A stretch of DNA of 12,493 bases from JBLHOS01 sp047623825 (GCA_047623825.1 JBLHOS010000084.1:1-12493), one strand, 5' to 3'. Counted from the first letter of the stretch, positions 1-7,611 are shown. Program-made: numbers and translations. The notes: a model not told the origin generated them from the sequence alone.

Positions 1-121
1 AGGGCGACCAACATATCTAGCCTCATGATGTGGTAAACAATATCGCCCCAAGCGCTGGATTTACGGCGATTTTGTATTGCGAATGCGGCAAATTGCATCC
101 AGCCATTCTGGGCAGGAATGC
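1..121. other. Left-edge upstream region
   Basis: These 121 bases precede the lytic-transglycosylase-like gene. Apart from the AGGA Shine-Dalgarno near 113-116, I see no recognisable gene end, RNA or hairpin. Confidence 0.4.
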
Positions 122-841
122 ATGGTTCATTTGCTCAAAGTGACCTTTGCCGCTGGAGTGTTATTGCTTGCGCCGCTCGCAGTTGCAGCACAGGGCGATA
201 CATTTTCGCCGTACTTTTCACAGATTTCACCATTGGCCCCGTTAGCAAGCCCGCCCCCAAGGTTCCGACCCGAATGGGAAGTTCCCGCGCTGCGTTGGGA
301 CGATCATCGCAGAGATGACGAGTGGAGCCTTGTTGTGATGCAGGCCCTGCGGGGCCACGGTTCGCCACTGCTATCGGTTGTCCCTGATGATATCGACACA
401 TGGTGTCCGGCGTACCGGGCCGCGGGTGATAATCAGCGCGCGGCATTTTGGGCTGGTATGGTCTCAAGCTTGGCTTGGCACGAAAGCACGCACCGCGAGG
501 CAGCCGTTGGCGGTGGTGGTTTGTGGTTCGGATTGGTGCAAATTGCGCCGTCCACAGCCCGGCTTTTTAGGTGCAACGCACGCTCGGGTCAGGCGCTGCT
601 GGATGGTGCATCCAATTTGCGGTGCGGAGTGCGGATCATGGCCACAACCGTTTCGCGTGACGGTGTCGTCTCAGATGGAATGCGCGGAATGGCCGCCGAC
701 TGGGGACCGTTTCACAGCCGCACAAAGCGTGAGGACATGCGTGACTGGGTCATCGCGCAGGATTATTGCCAGATCCGGGATCGGCCCATGCAGCGCCCCG
801 AAGAGCGGTTTGAGCAGGCGGCTTTGGTTGCGACCGAATGA
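122..841 (+). CDS. Exported lytic-transglycosylase-like (SLT-fold) protein
   Basis: Predicted 239-residue secreted murein-acting protein. An SLT-type lysozyme-like domain is suggested at about residues 105-200. The likely catalytic glutamate is E121 in AWHESTHRE, followed by GLWFGLVQIAPSTAR, which matches the usual G-x-x-G-x-x-QI-x-P-x-TA block of lytic transglycosylases. Such enzymes cleave the MurNAc-GlcNAc bond in the periplasm to give 1,6-anhydro ends. I chose the ATG at 122 because it begins a clear signal peptide (hydrophobic residues 3-22, cleavage near AVAA-QG) and has an AGGA a few bases upstream. The frame is also open from a TTG at 77 and an ATG at 83, but those starts would place 13-15 polar residues before the signal peptide. 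Four cysteines (95, 151, 168, 206) could form disulfides. The stop abuts the stop of the next, opposite-strand gene. The fold call is fairly good; the substrate is inferred. Confidence 0.72.
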   Translation: MVHLLKVTFAAGVLLLAPLAVAAQGDTFSPYFSQISPLAPLASPPPRFRPEWEVPALRWDDHRRDDEWSLVVMQALRGHGSPLLSVVPDDIDTWCPAYRAAGDNQRAAFWAGMVSSLAWHESTHREAAVGGGGLWFGLVQIAPSTARLFRCNARSGQALLDGASNLRCGVRIMATTVSRDGVVSDGMRGMAADWGPFHSRTKREDMRDWVIAQDYCQIRDRPMQRPEERFEQAALVATE

Positions 842-1264
842 TCAGTTCAACGCATAGCGGACAGGAATGCCGCGATCGTTGGCCTCTTTGATCAGGGTCA
901 ACGGCTTAGGCATCGACTGGGTTGGCAGCACAATCTCAGCACCGTCGGTCATCACCAGCGTGAAATTCTTTGGATCTTCGGCCTCGACCACCACCAGATG
1001 TGCGATACGGTGAAGCGGATAGGTCCGCTCAGCATAGCCATCAAGGATATGCAGCACCTGCCGTGACAGACGCAGTCCATAAACTGGACGCACAGCCATT
1101 TGCCAAACACAGAGCGGCAAACAAGGTGCAACGACGCCCCACATAAACAGCGGGTTGGGTTCCAGAATTGCCGAGATCAACATGCCAAAGCTTGCGAAAA
1201 TGGCGAGCCATGTCAGGGAGCCTACGGCGGCGTTACGGTAATGGAATGTATCAATCATACCCAT
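842..1264 (-). CDS. Two-helix membrane protein of unknown function
   Basis: I do not recognise the family of this 140-residue protein. It has a short N-terminus, two probable membrane helices (about residues 12-33 and 38-58), and then a cytoplasmic domain of about 80 residues. That domain has alternating hydrophobic strands (HLVVVEAE, FTLVMTDGAEIVLPT), a pattern compatible with a small beta-rich, PH-like domain as in many short bacterial membrane proteins. This is inference only. The start may be the ATG at 1264 or the second ATG at 1258 (MGMID); neither has a strong Shine-Dalgarno. Its stop lies directly against that of the upstream + strand gene, so the two genes converge with no spacer. 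It is transcribed away from the acyltransferase-like gene at 1509. Confidence 0.6.
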   Translation of the reverse strand: MGMIDTFHYRNAAVGSLTWLAIFASFGMLISAILEPNPLFMWGVVAPCLPLCVWQMAVRPVYGLRLSRQVLHILDGYAERTYPLHRIAHLVVVEAEDPKNFTLVMTDGAEIVLPTQSMPKPLTLIKEANDRGIPVRYALN

Positions 1265-1508
1265 ACCGCTAGAGGGGGTTTGCGCCCAGATTATGGCGGA
1301 ACCGCGGAAAGGCTGCGGTATTGTTGCATTCGAATTTTGGCAATGCTCTCTGGGCCTTAACAGGCGACGTACGCCAGCCGTCTGGGATCATTCAGCGGCC
1401 TTGCGCGGATCGATTATCCAGATGCAATGGAGCGATAGTCTGCTAGGGTCGGCCCCAAGGTTGCACCGCATCGCGGGTCAGCTGTGCCACCCTTTGTCGA
1501 GAGTTCAG
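1265..1508. other. Divergent intergenic region, no gene seen
   Basis: This 244-base stretch separates the two-helix membrane protein gene (-) from the DUF1624-type gene (+) and must hold both promoters. The + strand frame of the downstream gene is open back to 1293, but the predicted extension is polar and unlike the start of that family, so I treat it as non-coding. I could not pick out convincing -35/-10 pairs or a hairpin. Confidence 0.5.
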
Positions 1509-2255
1509 ATGACCTTATCTAGCACATCTACATCGGCGCGCCTGATCGGTTTGGACTTGGCGCGAACGTTGGCGCTAATTGGAATGGTGATTTACCATCT
1601 GACTTGGGACCTGACGTTTTTTGGGTATGTCGCATGGGAGACTTTGGCCCTGCCGGAATGGCGTATATTCGCCCGGTTGGTGGCGGGCAGTTTCCTATTT
1701 TTGGCGGGTGTCAGCCTTTATCTTGCGCATTCGCGCGGGGTGCGCCGGGCCGCGTATCTGCGTCGTCTGGGTATGATCGTTCTGGCGGCTCTTGGGATCA
1801 CGCTTGTGACGTTTGTGGCGATGCGGCCCAGCTTCATCTTTTTTGGCATTTTGCATTCTATTGCCGCGGCCAGTGTGATCGGCCTGTTGTTTCTGCGCGC
1901 ACCGGTGGCTGTGACACTGCTGGTGGCGGCAATTGCATTTGCGGCCCCAATGGTCGGGCGCCATGCCATGTTCGACGTGCCGTGGCTGTTGTGGGTGGGG
2001 TTGTCGCAACAGGTGCCACCCTCCAACGACTATGAGCCGGTCTTACCTTGGATAGCCCCGTTTTTGATAGGCATGGCGTTGTGCAAAGTCGCATTGGGCC
2101 GGGGGCTGATCGCACGGTGGACCACATGGGCGCCGGGGCGGTGGGCAGCAGTTCTGGCTGTGCCCGGGCGTCATAGCCTTGCGATCTACCTGATCCACCA
2201 ACCGGTTCTGTTCGCACTGGTCTGGGCGATGAGCCAGATTGCCCCCCCGAGTTGA
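1509..2255 (+). CDS. DUF1624/HGSNAT_cat-type integral membrane protein
   Basis: This 248-residue, very hydrophobic protein has about seven membrane helices. It matches the DUF1624 family (heparan-alpha-glucosaminide N-acetyltransferase catalytic-domain type). The N-terminal block is typical: RLIGLDLARTLALIGMVIYH, followed shortly by D34, with H30 and D34 in the first helix. FFGILHSIA follows at 111-119, and the C-terminal PGRHSLAIYLIHQPVL (219-234) is the family's usual last helix. Family members are thought to move acyl groups across or at the membrane, but the substrate of bacterial members is generally unknown, so no specific activity is claimed. The start at 1509 was chosen because the family motif begins about 10 residues later; upstream in-frame codons (1293, 1422) give a non-family extension. 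A weak GAGAG precedes it. The gene converges on pepN with an 18-base gap. Confidence 0.8.
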   Translation: MTLSSTSTSARLIGLDLARTLALIGMVIYHLTWDLTFFGYVAWETLALPEWRIFARLVAGSFLFLAGVSLYLAHSRGVRRAAYLRRLGMIVLAALGITLVTFVAMRPSFIFFGILHSIAAASVIGLLFLRAPVAVTLLVAAIAFAAPMVGRHAMFDVPWLLWVGLSQQVPPSNDYEPVLPWIAPFLIGMALCKVALGRGLIARWTTWAPGRWAAVLAVPGRHSLAIYLIHQPVLFALVWAMSQIAPPS

Positions 2256-2273
2256 TTTGCAACTGTCCGCTGA

Positions 2274-4847
2274 TCAGGGCGCGCGCATCCGCCCGACCAT
2301 TTCACCGACATCGCGGCTAAGGCCGGGGGTGCCTGCGATCCGGTCCAGTTGCGCCACGATCATGTCCTGCCGGTCTGCATCATAACGCCGCCACGTCTCA
2401 AACGCGGTCGACATCCGGGCGGCGGTTTGCGGGTTGGCGCGGTCCAATGTCAAAAGCCAATCGGCCAGAAACACGTAACCGGCACCAGATGGATCATGAA
2501 ATCCTGCAGGATTTCCCGCCGTTAGCCCGCCGATAACTGAGCGGAACCGGTTCGGGTTCTTAGGGTCAAAGTCAGGGTGTTCGGTAAGGGCGACTGCGCG
2601 GGCCACAGCATCCTGAGGTGCTGCCTCACTGACTTGCAACATGAACCATTTATCCATGACCAATCGATCGCCGCGCCATTGGTCTTCAAACTGCTGTGCG
2701 ACGTCAAGATCACCGGCCCGCAACAGACATGCAAATGCTGCCAACTGATCGGACATGTTGGTCGCGGCATCATATTGGGCGCGCGCGCGGTGGCCCTGAT
2801 CCAGTTGTGTCAGAAGGTTAAGCGCCGTGTTGCGCAGCGCACGGTTGCCGGTTTGCGCGGACGTTGGCGCATATGGCTCCTCGCTGGCCAGCTCACGGTA
2901 AAGCAGGGCCAGATCACCCTCAAGATGACCGGCGATGCGGTGTGACAGGGTTTGCCGGATCGCGTGGATCGCAGTTGGATCGGGCACAAGGCCGGTATCA
3001 TAGGCACCTTGTGCCAAATCATCCTCAGACGGTAGCGCCAGGACCAATGTGCGAAACGCGGGTTCTAGTTGTGGGTCTCGAACCATCGCTGCCAGTGCAT
3101 CAAGAAAGGCGAGGGGTGGTTCTGTACCGTCGGCTAACATGCCCAGCAATGTCTGACGCGCCAGACTGCGCCCTGCCTCCCACCGATTAAACGGATCAGT
3201 GTCATGGGCCAACAGCAGCGCACGATCGGCAAAACTGAGATCATGATCCAGGGTGACTGGGGCGGAAAACCCGCGCAACACCGAGGCGACGGGTTTGGCC
3301 GCAAGTCCGCTGAATGAGACGCTGGCACTGGCTTCTGTCAGCTCAAATACTTGGGACGGGACGACCTGAGTGCCAAAGCAATCCAGAAGGCCAAAGGCAA
3401 TGGGGATGACAACGGGTTGCTTGGTCGGCTGGCCCGGCGTGGATGGTGTTTCTTGCTTAAACGTAAGGGTATACGTACCGTTACTAAAGTCATCTTTGAC
3501 CGTTAGGCGCGGCGTTCCCGCTTGTGAATACCAGCGTTTAAATTGTGTCAGATCGCGCCCGGTCACATCTTCAAAAACCTTGATCCAATCCTCAATCGTG
3601 CAGGCCTGTCCGTCGTGCTGATCAAAATAAAGCGTCAACGCCGTGTCATATGCTGCGTCCCCCACGAGCCGTTTCAGCATACCGATCACCTCAGCACCTT
3701 TTTCGTAGATGGTGGCGGTATAAAAGTTGTTGATCTCAATATAGCTTTCGGGGCGCACGTTATGGGCCAGCGGACCTGCATCTTCGCGAAATTGTCTGGC
3801 GCGCAACTGCAAAACTTCCTCAATCCGTTTGACCGAATGACCGCGCATGTCGCCCGAAAACTGTTGATCGCGGAAAACTGTCAGCCCTTCCTTCAGGCAC
3901 AGTTGAAACCAGTCGCGACAGGTGATGCGGTTGCCGGTCCAGTTATGAAAATACTCATGCGCGATGATGCCTTCGATCAAATCAAAGTCGCGATCGGTCG
4001 CCGTCTCGGGAGAGGCTAAAACATACTTGGAGTTGAATATGTTCAAGCCCTTGTTCTCCATTGCCCCCATATTAAAGTCATCAACGGCAACAATATTGAA
4101 TATGTCTAAGTCGTATTCACGACCGTAGACCTCCTCATCCCAACTCATTGAGCGTTTGAGCGCGTCCATTGCATAGTCGGCCTTGACCTCATCGCCGGGG
4201 CGAACCCAGATATTCAGATCGACCGGTTTGCCAGATTTCGTCTGGAAGTCGTCCGAAAACGCAACCAAGTCACCGGCGACAAGCGCAAAAAGATAGGCGG
4301 GTTTGGGCCATGGGTCATCCCACTCTGCCCAGCCAGTACCGGTACCTTTGGGATTGCCGTTTGACAGCAAGACCGGCATGTCACTTTCGATCCGGACTTT
4401 GAACGGTGCCATTACATCGGGGCGATCTGGATAAAAGGTGATTTTGCGAAACCCCTCAGCCTCACACTGGGTGCAATACATGCCGTTCGACATATAAAGA
4501 CCATCAAGCGCGGTGTTAGCAGCCGGGTTGATTTCAACCTCTGCCTGCCACAAAAACGTGTCGCCAGGCAGCGCTGTGGCAGGAATTGTCAAGACAGCCT
4601 CATTGATGCTGTAGCCGTCCTTGGCCAACGGTTTTCCGTTTAAAGACAACGAAATAAGAGACAAAGCTTCACCATCAAGAACCAGATCATTTGGCCCTGG
4701 GCGTGCCGGATTTTTGCGAAAGGAGATCTGAGAGACGACCCGCGTTGCCGTCGGTGCAAGCCTGAAGATCAGCGAGACGCCATCGATCAGATAAGCGGGC
4801 GGTTGGTAGTCTGACAATTTGACGTGCTGGGGCGCGAGGTCTGTCAT
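2274..4847 (-). CDS. pepN: Aminopeptidase N (M1 zinc metallopeptidase)
   Basis: Complete 857-residue cytoplasmic aminopeptidase of the M1 family, E. coli PepN type, which removes N-terminal residues from peptides in the last steps of protein turnover. With the chosen start the landmarks fall at the E. coli positions: GAMEN at 261-265 (substrate N-terminus recognition), the HEYFH zinc motif at 297-301, the third zinc ligand E320 in LKEG, and the catalytic-type tyrosine Y381 in IYEKGAEV. The N-terminal beta domain precedes these, and an alpha-helical C-terminal domain fills residues from about 540. The ATG at 4847 has a strong Shine-Dalgarno (AGGAG, complement of 4854-4858, spacing 6); the frame is open to 4901 but that extension is not needed. 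It is divergent from glcB and monocistronic as far as visible. Confidence 0.97.
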   Translation of the reverse strand: MTDLAPQHVKLSDYQPPAYLIDGVSLIFRLAPTATRVVSQISFRKNPARPGPNDLVLDGEALSLISLSLNGKPLAKDGYSINEAVLTIPATALPGDTFLWQAEVEINPAANTALDGLYMSNGMYCTQCEAEGFRKITFYPDRPDVMAPFKVRIESDMPVLLSNGNPKGTGTGWAEWDDPWPKPAYLFALVAGDLVAFSDDFQTKSGKPVDLNIWVRPGDEVKADYAMDALKRSMSWDEEVYGREYDLDIFNIVAVDDFNMGAMENKGLNIFNSKYVLASPETATDRDFDLIEGIIAHEYFHNWTGNRITCRDWFQLCLKEGLTVFRDQQFSGDMRGHSVKRIEEVLQLRARQFREDAGPLAHNVRPESYIEINNFYTATIYEKGAEVIGMLKRLVGDAAYDTALTLYFDQHDGQACTIEDWIKVFEDVTGRDLTQFKRWYSQAGTPRLTVKDDFSNGTYTLTFKQETPSTPGQPTKQPVVIPIAFGLLDCFGTQVVPSQVFELTEASASVSFSGLAAKPVASVLRGFSAPVTLDHDLSFADRALLLAHDTDPFNRWEAGRSLARQTLLGMLADGTEPPLAFLDALAAMVRDPQLEPAFRTLVLALPSEDDLAQGAYDTGLVPDPTAIHAIRQTLSHRIAGHLEGDLALLYRELASEEPYAPTSAQTGNRALRNTALNLLTQLDQGHRARAQYDAATNMSDQLAAFACLLRAGDLDVAQQFEDQWRGDRLVMDKWFMLQVSEAAPQDAVARAVALTEHPDFDPKNPNRFRSVIGGLTAGNPAGFHDPSGAGYVFLADWLLTLDRANPQTAARMSTAFETWRRYDADRQDMIVAQLDRIAGTPGLSRDVGEMVGRMRAP

Positions 4848-4918
4848 GGCGGTCTCCTGTAACTTAGCCCCCAGCATTAACGGCTTGCGAGGTAGGTGCA
4901 AAGGGCTTCAAGACGACT

Positions 4919-5056
4919 GTGGGGAATGAAATAACCAGAGATGTTGGATTTCTGTGATACTTTTTGTTGCTGAGCACCTTATCCACAGATTTAGCCTGTC
5001 TATGTAGAGGGGCCAAATCCTTGTCATTATAAATTTGATCCACAATGCTACCCACA
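4919..5056. promoter_or_regulatory. Cluster of DnaA-box-like sites
   Basis: Four 9-mers related to the DnaA box TTATNCACA lie within 138 bases. TTATCCACA at 4979-4987 is exact. TGATCCACA at 5036-5044 has one mismatch to the E. coli consensus and equals the G-box form described for the Caulobacter origin. CTACCCACA at 5048-5056 has two mismatches. TTCCCCACA on the minus strand (4919-4927) has two. Three are on the same strand. The sequences are seen directly; DnaA binding is inferred. The site sits between the pepN and glcB starts and surrounds a minus-strand TATAAT. Confidence 0.45.
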
Positions 5057-5085
5057 GACGTGGCAGACATCGTTAATTCTAAAAT

Positions 5086-5219
5086 GTTGCAAATTGGTGG
5101 GGCGCTTATGGATCAAGCATTCCGAAGCGCGTCCGACAGCAGGGGCATTTTGCCTAGATATCGGGCTTGTATGCAACGGGACACAATTAAATCAGCCGGG
5201 TTTATTGTGTATTTGCAAA
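5086..5219. promoter_or_regulatory. Phased TTTGCAAA-type sites upstream of glcB
   Basis: A perfect TTTGCAAA palindrome is at 5212-5219, about 50 bases before the glcB start. Weaker copies are GTTGCAAA at 5086-5093 and TATGCAAC at 5170-5177. Their centres are 84 and 42 bases apart, multiples of 10.5. TTTGCAAA-type half sites are known for ScfR-family regulators of short-chain acyl-CoA and glyoxylate metabolism (RamB, PccR), which fits malate synthase as target. The paired TTTGCAAA-N4-TTTGCAAA arrangement is not present here, so this is a tentative assignment. Confidence 0.35.
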
Positions 5220-5269
5220 CCAGTGACTAAGCCGGATTTCAAACAACTACATAAAGCGGAGCAGGACTG

Positions 5270-7441
5270 ATGAACGAACGCGTGAGCCGGAACGGGCTGA
5301 AAGTGTCTAAGCAATTGGCGGCGTTTGTGGAAGAGGCCGCACTGCCCGGAACAGGGGTCAGCGCAGACGCGTTCTGGAGCGGATTTTCTGATCTGATCCA
5401 TAACCTTGGACCAAAGAACCGCGCGCTTTTGGTTAAGCGAGAGCAAATTCAGGCGCAAATCGATGCATGGCATGTCGCGCAGCGCGGCCAGTCCCATGAT
5501 CGTGTGGCATATTTGGAATTTTTGACCCAGATCGGTTATTTGGTACCTGAGGGACCGGACTTTGAGATCGATACGCAAAATGTTGACCCCGAGATTTCTG
5601 CTATTCCCGGCCCGCAGCTGGTGGTTCCGATCATGAATGCGCGCTATGCGCTGAACGCGGCGAACGCCCGTTGGGGCAGTTTGTACGATGCGCTTTATGG
5701 CACCGATGCAATGGGCGATTTACCGTCGGGCAAAGGCTATGATGCGGCACGTGGTACGCGGGTAATTGCGTGGGCCAAAGCGTTCCTTGACGATACAGCG
5801 CCGCTTGCAAATGGCAGCCATGCAGATGTCACGTCTTATGCCGTAATTGGCGGTGACTTGAAGGCGACTTTGGGGGGGGTGTTGACCGGATTAGCAACAC
5901 CTGAGCAATTCGTCGGATACCAAGGAGATCCATCTGCGCCAAGCGTAATTTTGATTAAAAACAATCACTTACATGCGATTCTTAATGTGGACCGAAGCAC
6001 AGAGATTGGCGCCAATGATGCAGCTGGCCTGTCAGATATCATGATGGAGGCTGCAATTTCCGCGATCATGGATTGCGAAGATTCAGTTGCCGCCGTGGAC
6101 GCGGAAGATAAGGTTTTAGCTTATAATAACTGGTTGGGCCTGATGAAGGGCGATCTGTCTGAAGAGGTCGTGAAGAGCGGGATATCAACGCAGCGCAAGT
6201 TGAACCCGGACATCACCCTGACCGCGCCTGACGGAGCCCCAGATGACACGAAAGTGGCTCTGAAAGGTCGCGCTCTGATGCTGATCCGCAATGTCGGGCA
6301 TCTGATGACCAACCCCGCAATCGTTGATCAAGACGGGCTGGAAATTGGCGAAGGCCTGATGGATGCAATGATCACCAGCTTAATCGCGATGCATGATCTG
6401 AAAAAAGAGGATGGCGTGCGCAATTCGGTCGCGGGCTCAGTCTATGTGGTCAAACCCAAGATGCACGGACCTGAAGAAGTAGCCTTTGCCGATGAAATAT
6501 TTAGCGGCGTCGAGGCGGTTCTGGGGCTGACGCAAAACACGATCAAAATTGGCATCATGGATGAGGAGCGGCGTACCAGTGCCAACCTCAAGGAGTGTAT
6601 CCGAGCGGCAAAGTCGCGCGTGGCGTTCATCAATACCGGGTTTTTGGACCGGACGGGCGACGAGATCCATACCTCGATGGAGGCGGGACCGATGTTGCCG
6701 AAAGGTGAGATGAAAAGCACTGCGTGGATTGCGGCCTACGAGGATCGAAATGTCGACATCGGGCTGGCTTGTGGTCTGAAAGGCCGGGCGCAAATCGGCA
6801 AAGGAATGTGGGCGATGCCGGATCTGATGGCCGATATGCTGGTGGCCAAGATCGGCCATCCACAAGCGGGCGCAACCTGTGCGTGGGTGCCATCACCAAC
6901 GGCCGCCACGTTGCACGCTACACATTACCACAAGGTCGACGTGCTGGCGCGCCAAGATGAATTGCGCGCGGCAGGTCCGCGCGGCAGGTTGGAAGACTTA
7001 CTGAACATTCCGGTGATGGACGGCCGCAATCTAAGTGCTGAGGACATCGCGCAGGAGATTGAAAACAATGCCCAAGGCATCCTTGGCTATGTGGTGCGTT
7101 GGGTCGACCAAGGGGTTGGATGCTCAAAAGTCCCTGACATTCACAACGTCGGATTGATGGAAGATCGCGCAACCTGCCGGATCAGCTCACAAGCGCTGGC
7201 CAATTGGTTGCATCATGGTGTGATCAGTCATGACCAAGTGATGGCGGGTATGAAGAAGATGGCCGCAGTGGTTGATCAGCAAAATGCTGGTGATGCGCTG
7301 TACCGGCCCATGGCGCCCGGATTTGATGGGATCGCGTTCCATGCGGCGTGTGATCTGGTGTTTGAGGGACGCGTGCAGCCATCGGGATATACTGAGCCTG
7401 TTTTGCATCAGCGGCGGTTGCAGCTGAAGGCTGTTGGCTAA
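5270..7441 (+). CDS. glcB: Malate synthase G
   Basis: Complete 723-residue cytoplasmic malate synthase, the same length as E. coli GlcB. It condenses glyoxylate with acetyl-CoA and water to malate and CoA, with Mg2+. The TIM-barrel core motifs are present: MLIRNVGHLMT with the catalytic-type arginine R340, VYVVKPKMHGPEEV (391-404), IGIMDEERRTS with the magnesium ligand glutamate near 432, and GFLDRTGDEIHTS with D460. LMEDRAT carries the likely catalytic base D632 close to the C-terminal cap. Residue roles are assigned by motif similarity to E. coli GlcB. The ATG at 5270 follows GGAG and AGGA motifs within 12 bases. The gene is divergent from pepN and followed, after 170 bases, by a glcG-like gene on the same strand. 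Related E. coli genes share the glc locus, suggesting glycolate/glyoxylate use. TTTGCAAA-type sites upstream may mediate control by a short-chain acyl-CoA regulator. Confidence 0.97.
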   Translation: MNERVSRNGLKVSKQLAAFVEEAALPGTGVSADAFWSGFSDLIHNLGPKNRALLVKREQIQAQIDAWHVAQRGQSHDRVAYLEFLTQIGYLVPEGPDFEIDTQNVDPEISAIPGPQLVVPIMNARYALNAANARWGSLYDALYGTDAMGDLPSGKGYDAARGTRVIAWAKAFLDDTAPLANGSHADVTSYAVIGGDLKATLGGVLTGLATPEQFVGYQGDPSAPSVILIKNNHLHAILNVDRSTEIGANDAAGLSDIMMEAAISAIMDCEDSVAAVDAEDKVLAYNNWLGLMKGDLSEEVVKSGISTQRKLNPDITLTAPDGAPDDTKVALKGRALMLIRNVGHLMTNPAIVDQDGLEIGEGLMDAMITSLIAMHDLKKEDGVRNSVAGSVYVVKPKMHGPEEVAFADEIFSGVEAVLGLTQNTIKIGIMDEERRTSANLKECIRAAKSRVAFINTGFLDRTGDEIHTSMEAGPMLPKGEMKSTAWIAAYEDRNVDIGLACGLKGRAQIGKGMWAMPDLMADMLVAKIGHPQAGATCAWVPSPTAATLHATHYHKVDVLARQDELRAAGPRGRLEDLLNIPVMDGRNLSAEDIAQEIENNAQGILGYVVRWVDQGVGCSKVPDIHNVGLMEDRATCRISSQALANWLHHGVISHDQVMAGMKKMAAVVDQQNAGDALYRPMAPGFDGIAFHAACDLVFEGRVQPSGYTEPVLHQRRLQLKAVG

Positions 7442-7475
7442 GCTGCGAATTGACACATCAAGATGCTGGTTGCGG

Positions 7476-7500
7476 CCCGCGCGCGGGTGAGTATTTTGAC
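7476..7500. repeat. GC palindrome followed by GAGTATTTT, after glcB
   Basis: A perfect 12-bp palindrome, CCCGCGCGCGGG (7476-7487), begins 35 bases after the glcB stop and is followed by TGAGTATTTTGA. The T run is short and offset, so it is a poor classic terminator, though it could help end transcription. From memory, intergenic sequences of this kind (GC dyad, then GAGTATTTT and an A-rich stretch) recur in Roseobacter-group genomes; this is unverified. Confidence 0.3.
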
Positions 7501-7551
7501 CAAGAAAAAGATGGGTCCTTTGAGTGTTGGATCTGGGCGGCCAAGCGGGCC

Positions 7552-7602
7552 GTTAACCTAAATTTGCCGCTAAACTTAATTGGCAGTTAACCTTAATTGA
7601 AA
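7552..7602. repeat. Three tandem 17-bp degenerate repeats before the glcG-like gene
   Basis: Units start at 7552, 7569 and 7586 with an exact 17-base period. Their 13-base cores are GTTAACCTAAATT, GCTAAACTTAATT and GTTAACCTTAATT: the outer cores differ at one base, and the second and third at two. The array ends 9 bases before the ATG at 7612, next to the GAAGAG Shine-Dalgarno. It is a plausible operator array or iteron-like site controlling the glcG-rid pair; the binding protein is unknown. Confidence 0.5.
7576..7591 (+). promoter_or_regulatory. Candidate CtrA site TTAA-N7-TTAAC
   Basis: TTAA at 7576-7579, seven bases, then TTAAC at 7587-7591 is an exact match to the full CtrA recognition pattern known from Caulobacter and conserved in many alphaproteobacteria. 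It lies 21-36 bases upstream of the glcG-like start codon and spans units 2 and 3 of the 17-bp repeat array, so the match may be a by-product of that array. Confidence 0.35.
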
Positions 7603-7611
7603 GTGAAGAGC

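Larger units (their letters stand above)
4848..5269. other. pepN-glcB divergent intergenic region
   Basis: These 422 bases contain no convincing gene; a 61-codon + strand frame at 5045-5230 has no Shine-Dalgarno or recognisable content. The region is more AT-rich than its flanks. It carries a cluster of DnaA-box-like sites (4919-5056) and three TGCAA-centred sites (5088-5218), listed separately. A TATAAT on the minus strand (complement of 5026-5031) is a candidate -10 for pepN, but no good -35 lies at 16-18 bases. The glcB promoter could not be fixed with confidence. Confidence 0.6.

Noticed and set aside
1293..1508. N-terminal extension of the DUF1624-type protein
   Set aside because: The extension is polar and unlike the family start; the family motif begins just after the ATG at 1509.
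3543..4019. 158-codon + strand frame inside pepN
   Set aside because: It is antisense to the conserved zinc-motif region of pepN and its composition mirrors that gene; no independent signals.
5045..5230. 61-codon + strand open frame upstream of glcB
   Set aside because: No Shine-Dalgarno, no recognisable motif, and it overlaps clustered regulatory-type sites; it reads as AT-richer intergenic DNA.
4848..5269. Chromosomal replication origin
   Set aside because: There are DnaA-box-like sites, but no typical origin-neighbour genes and only one exact box; kept as a regulatory cluster instead.
7552..7602. CRISPR array
   Set aside because: Units are 17 bp, degenerate and directly adjacent, with no unique spacers of about 30 bp and no cas genes nearby.
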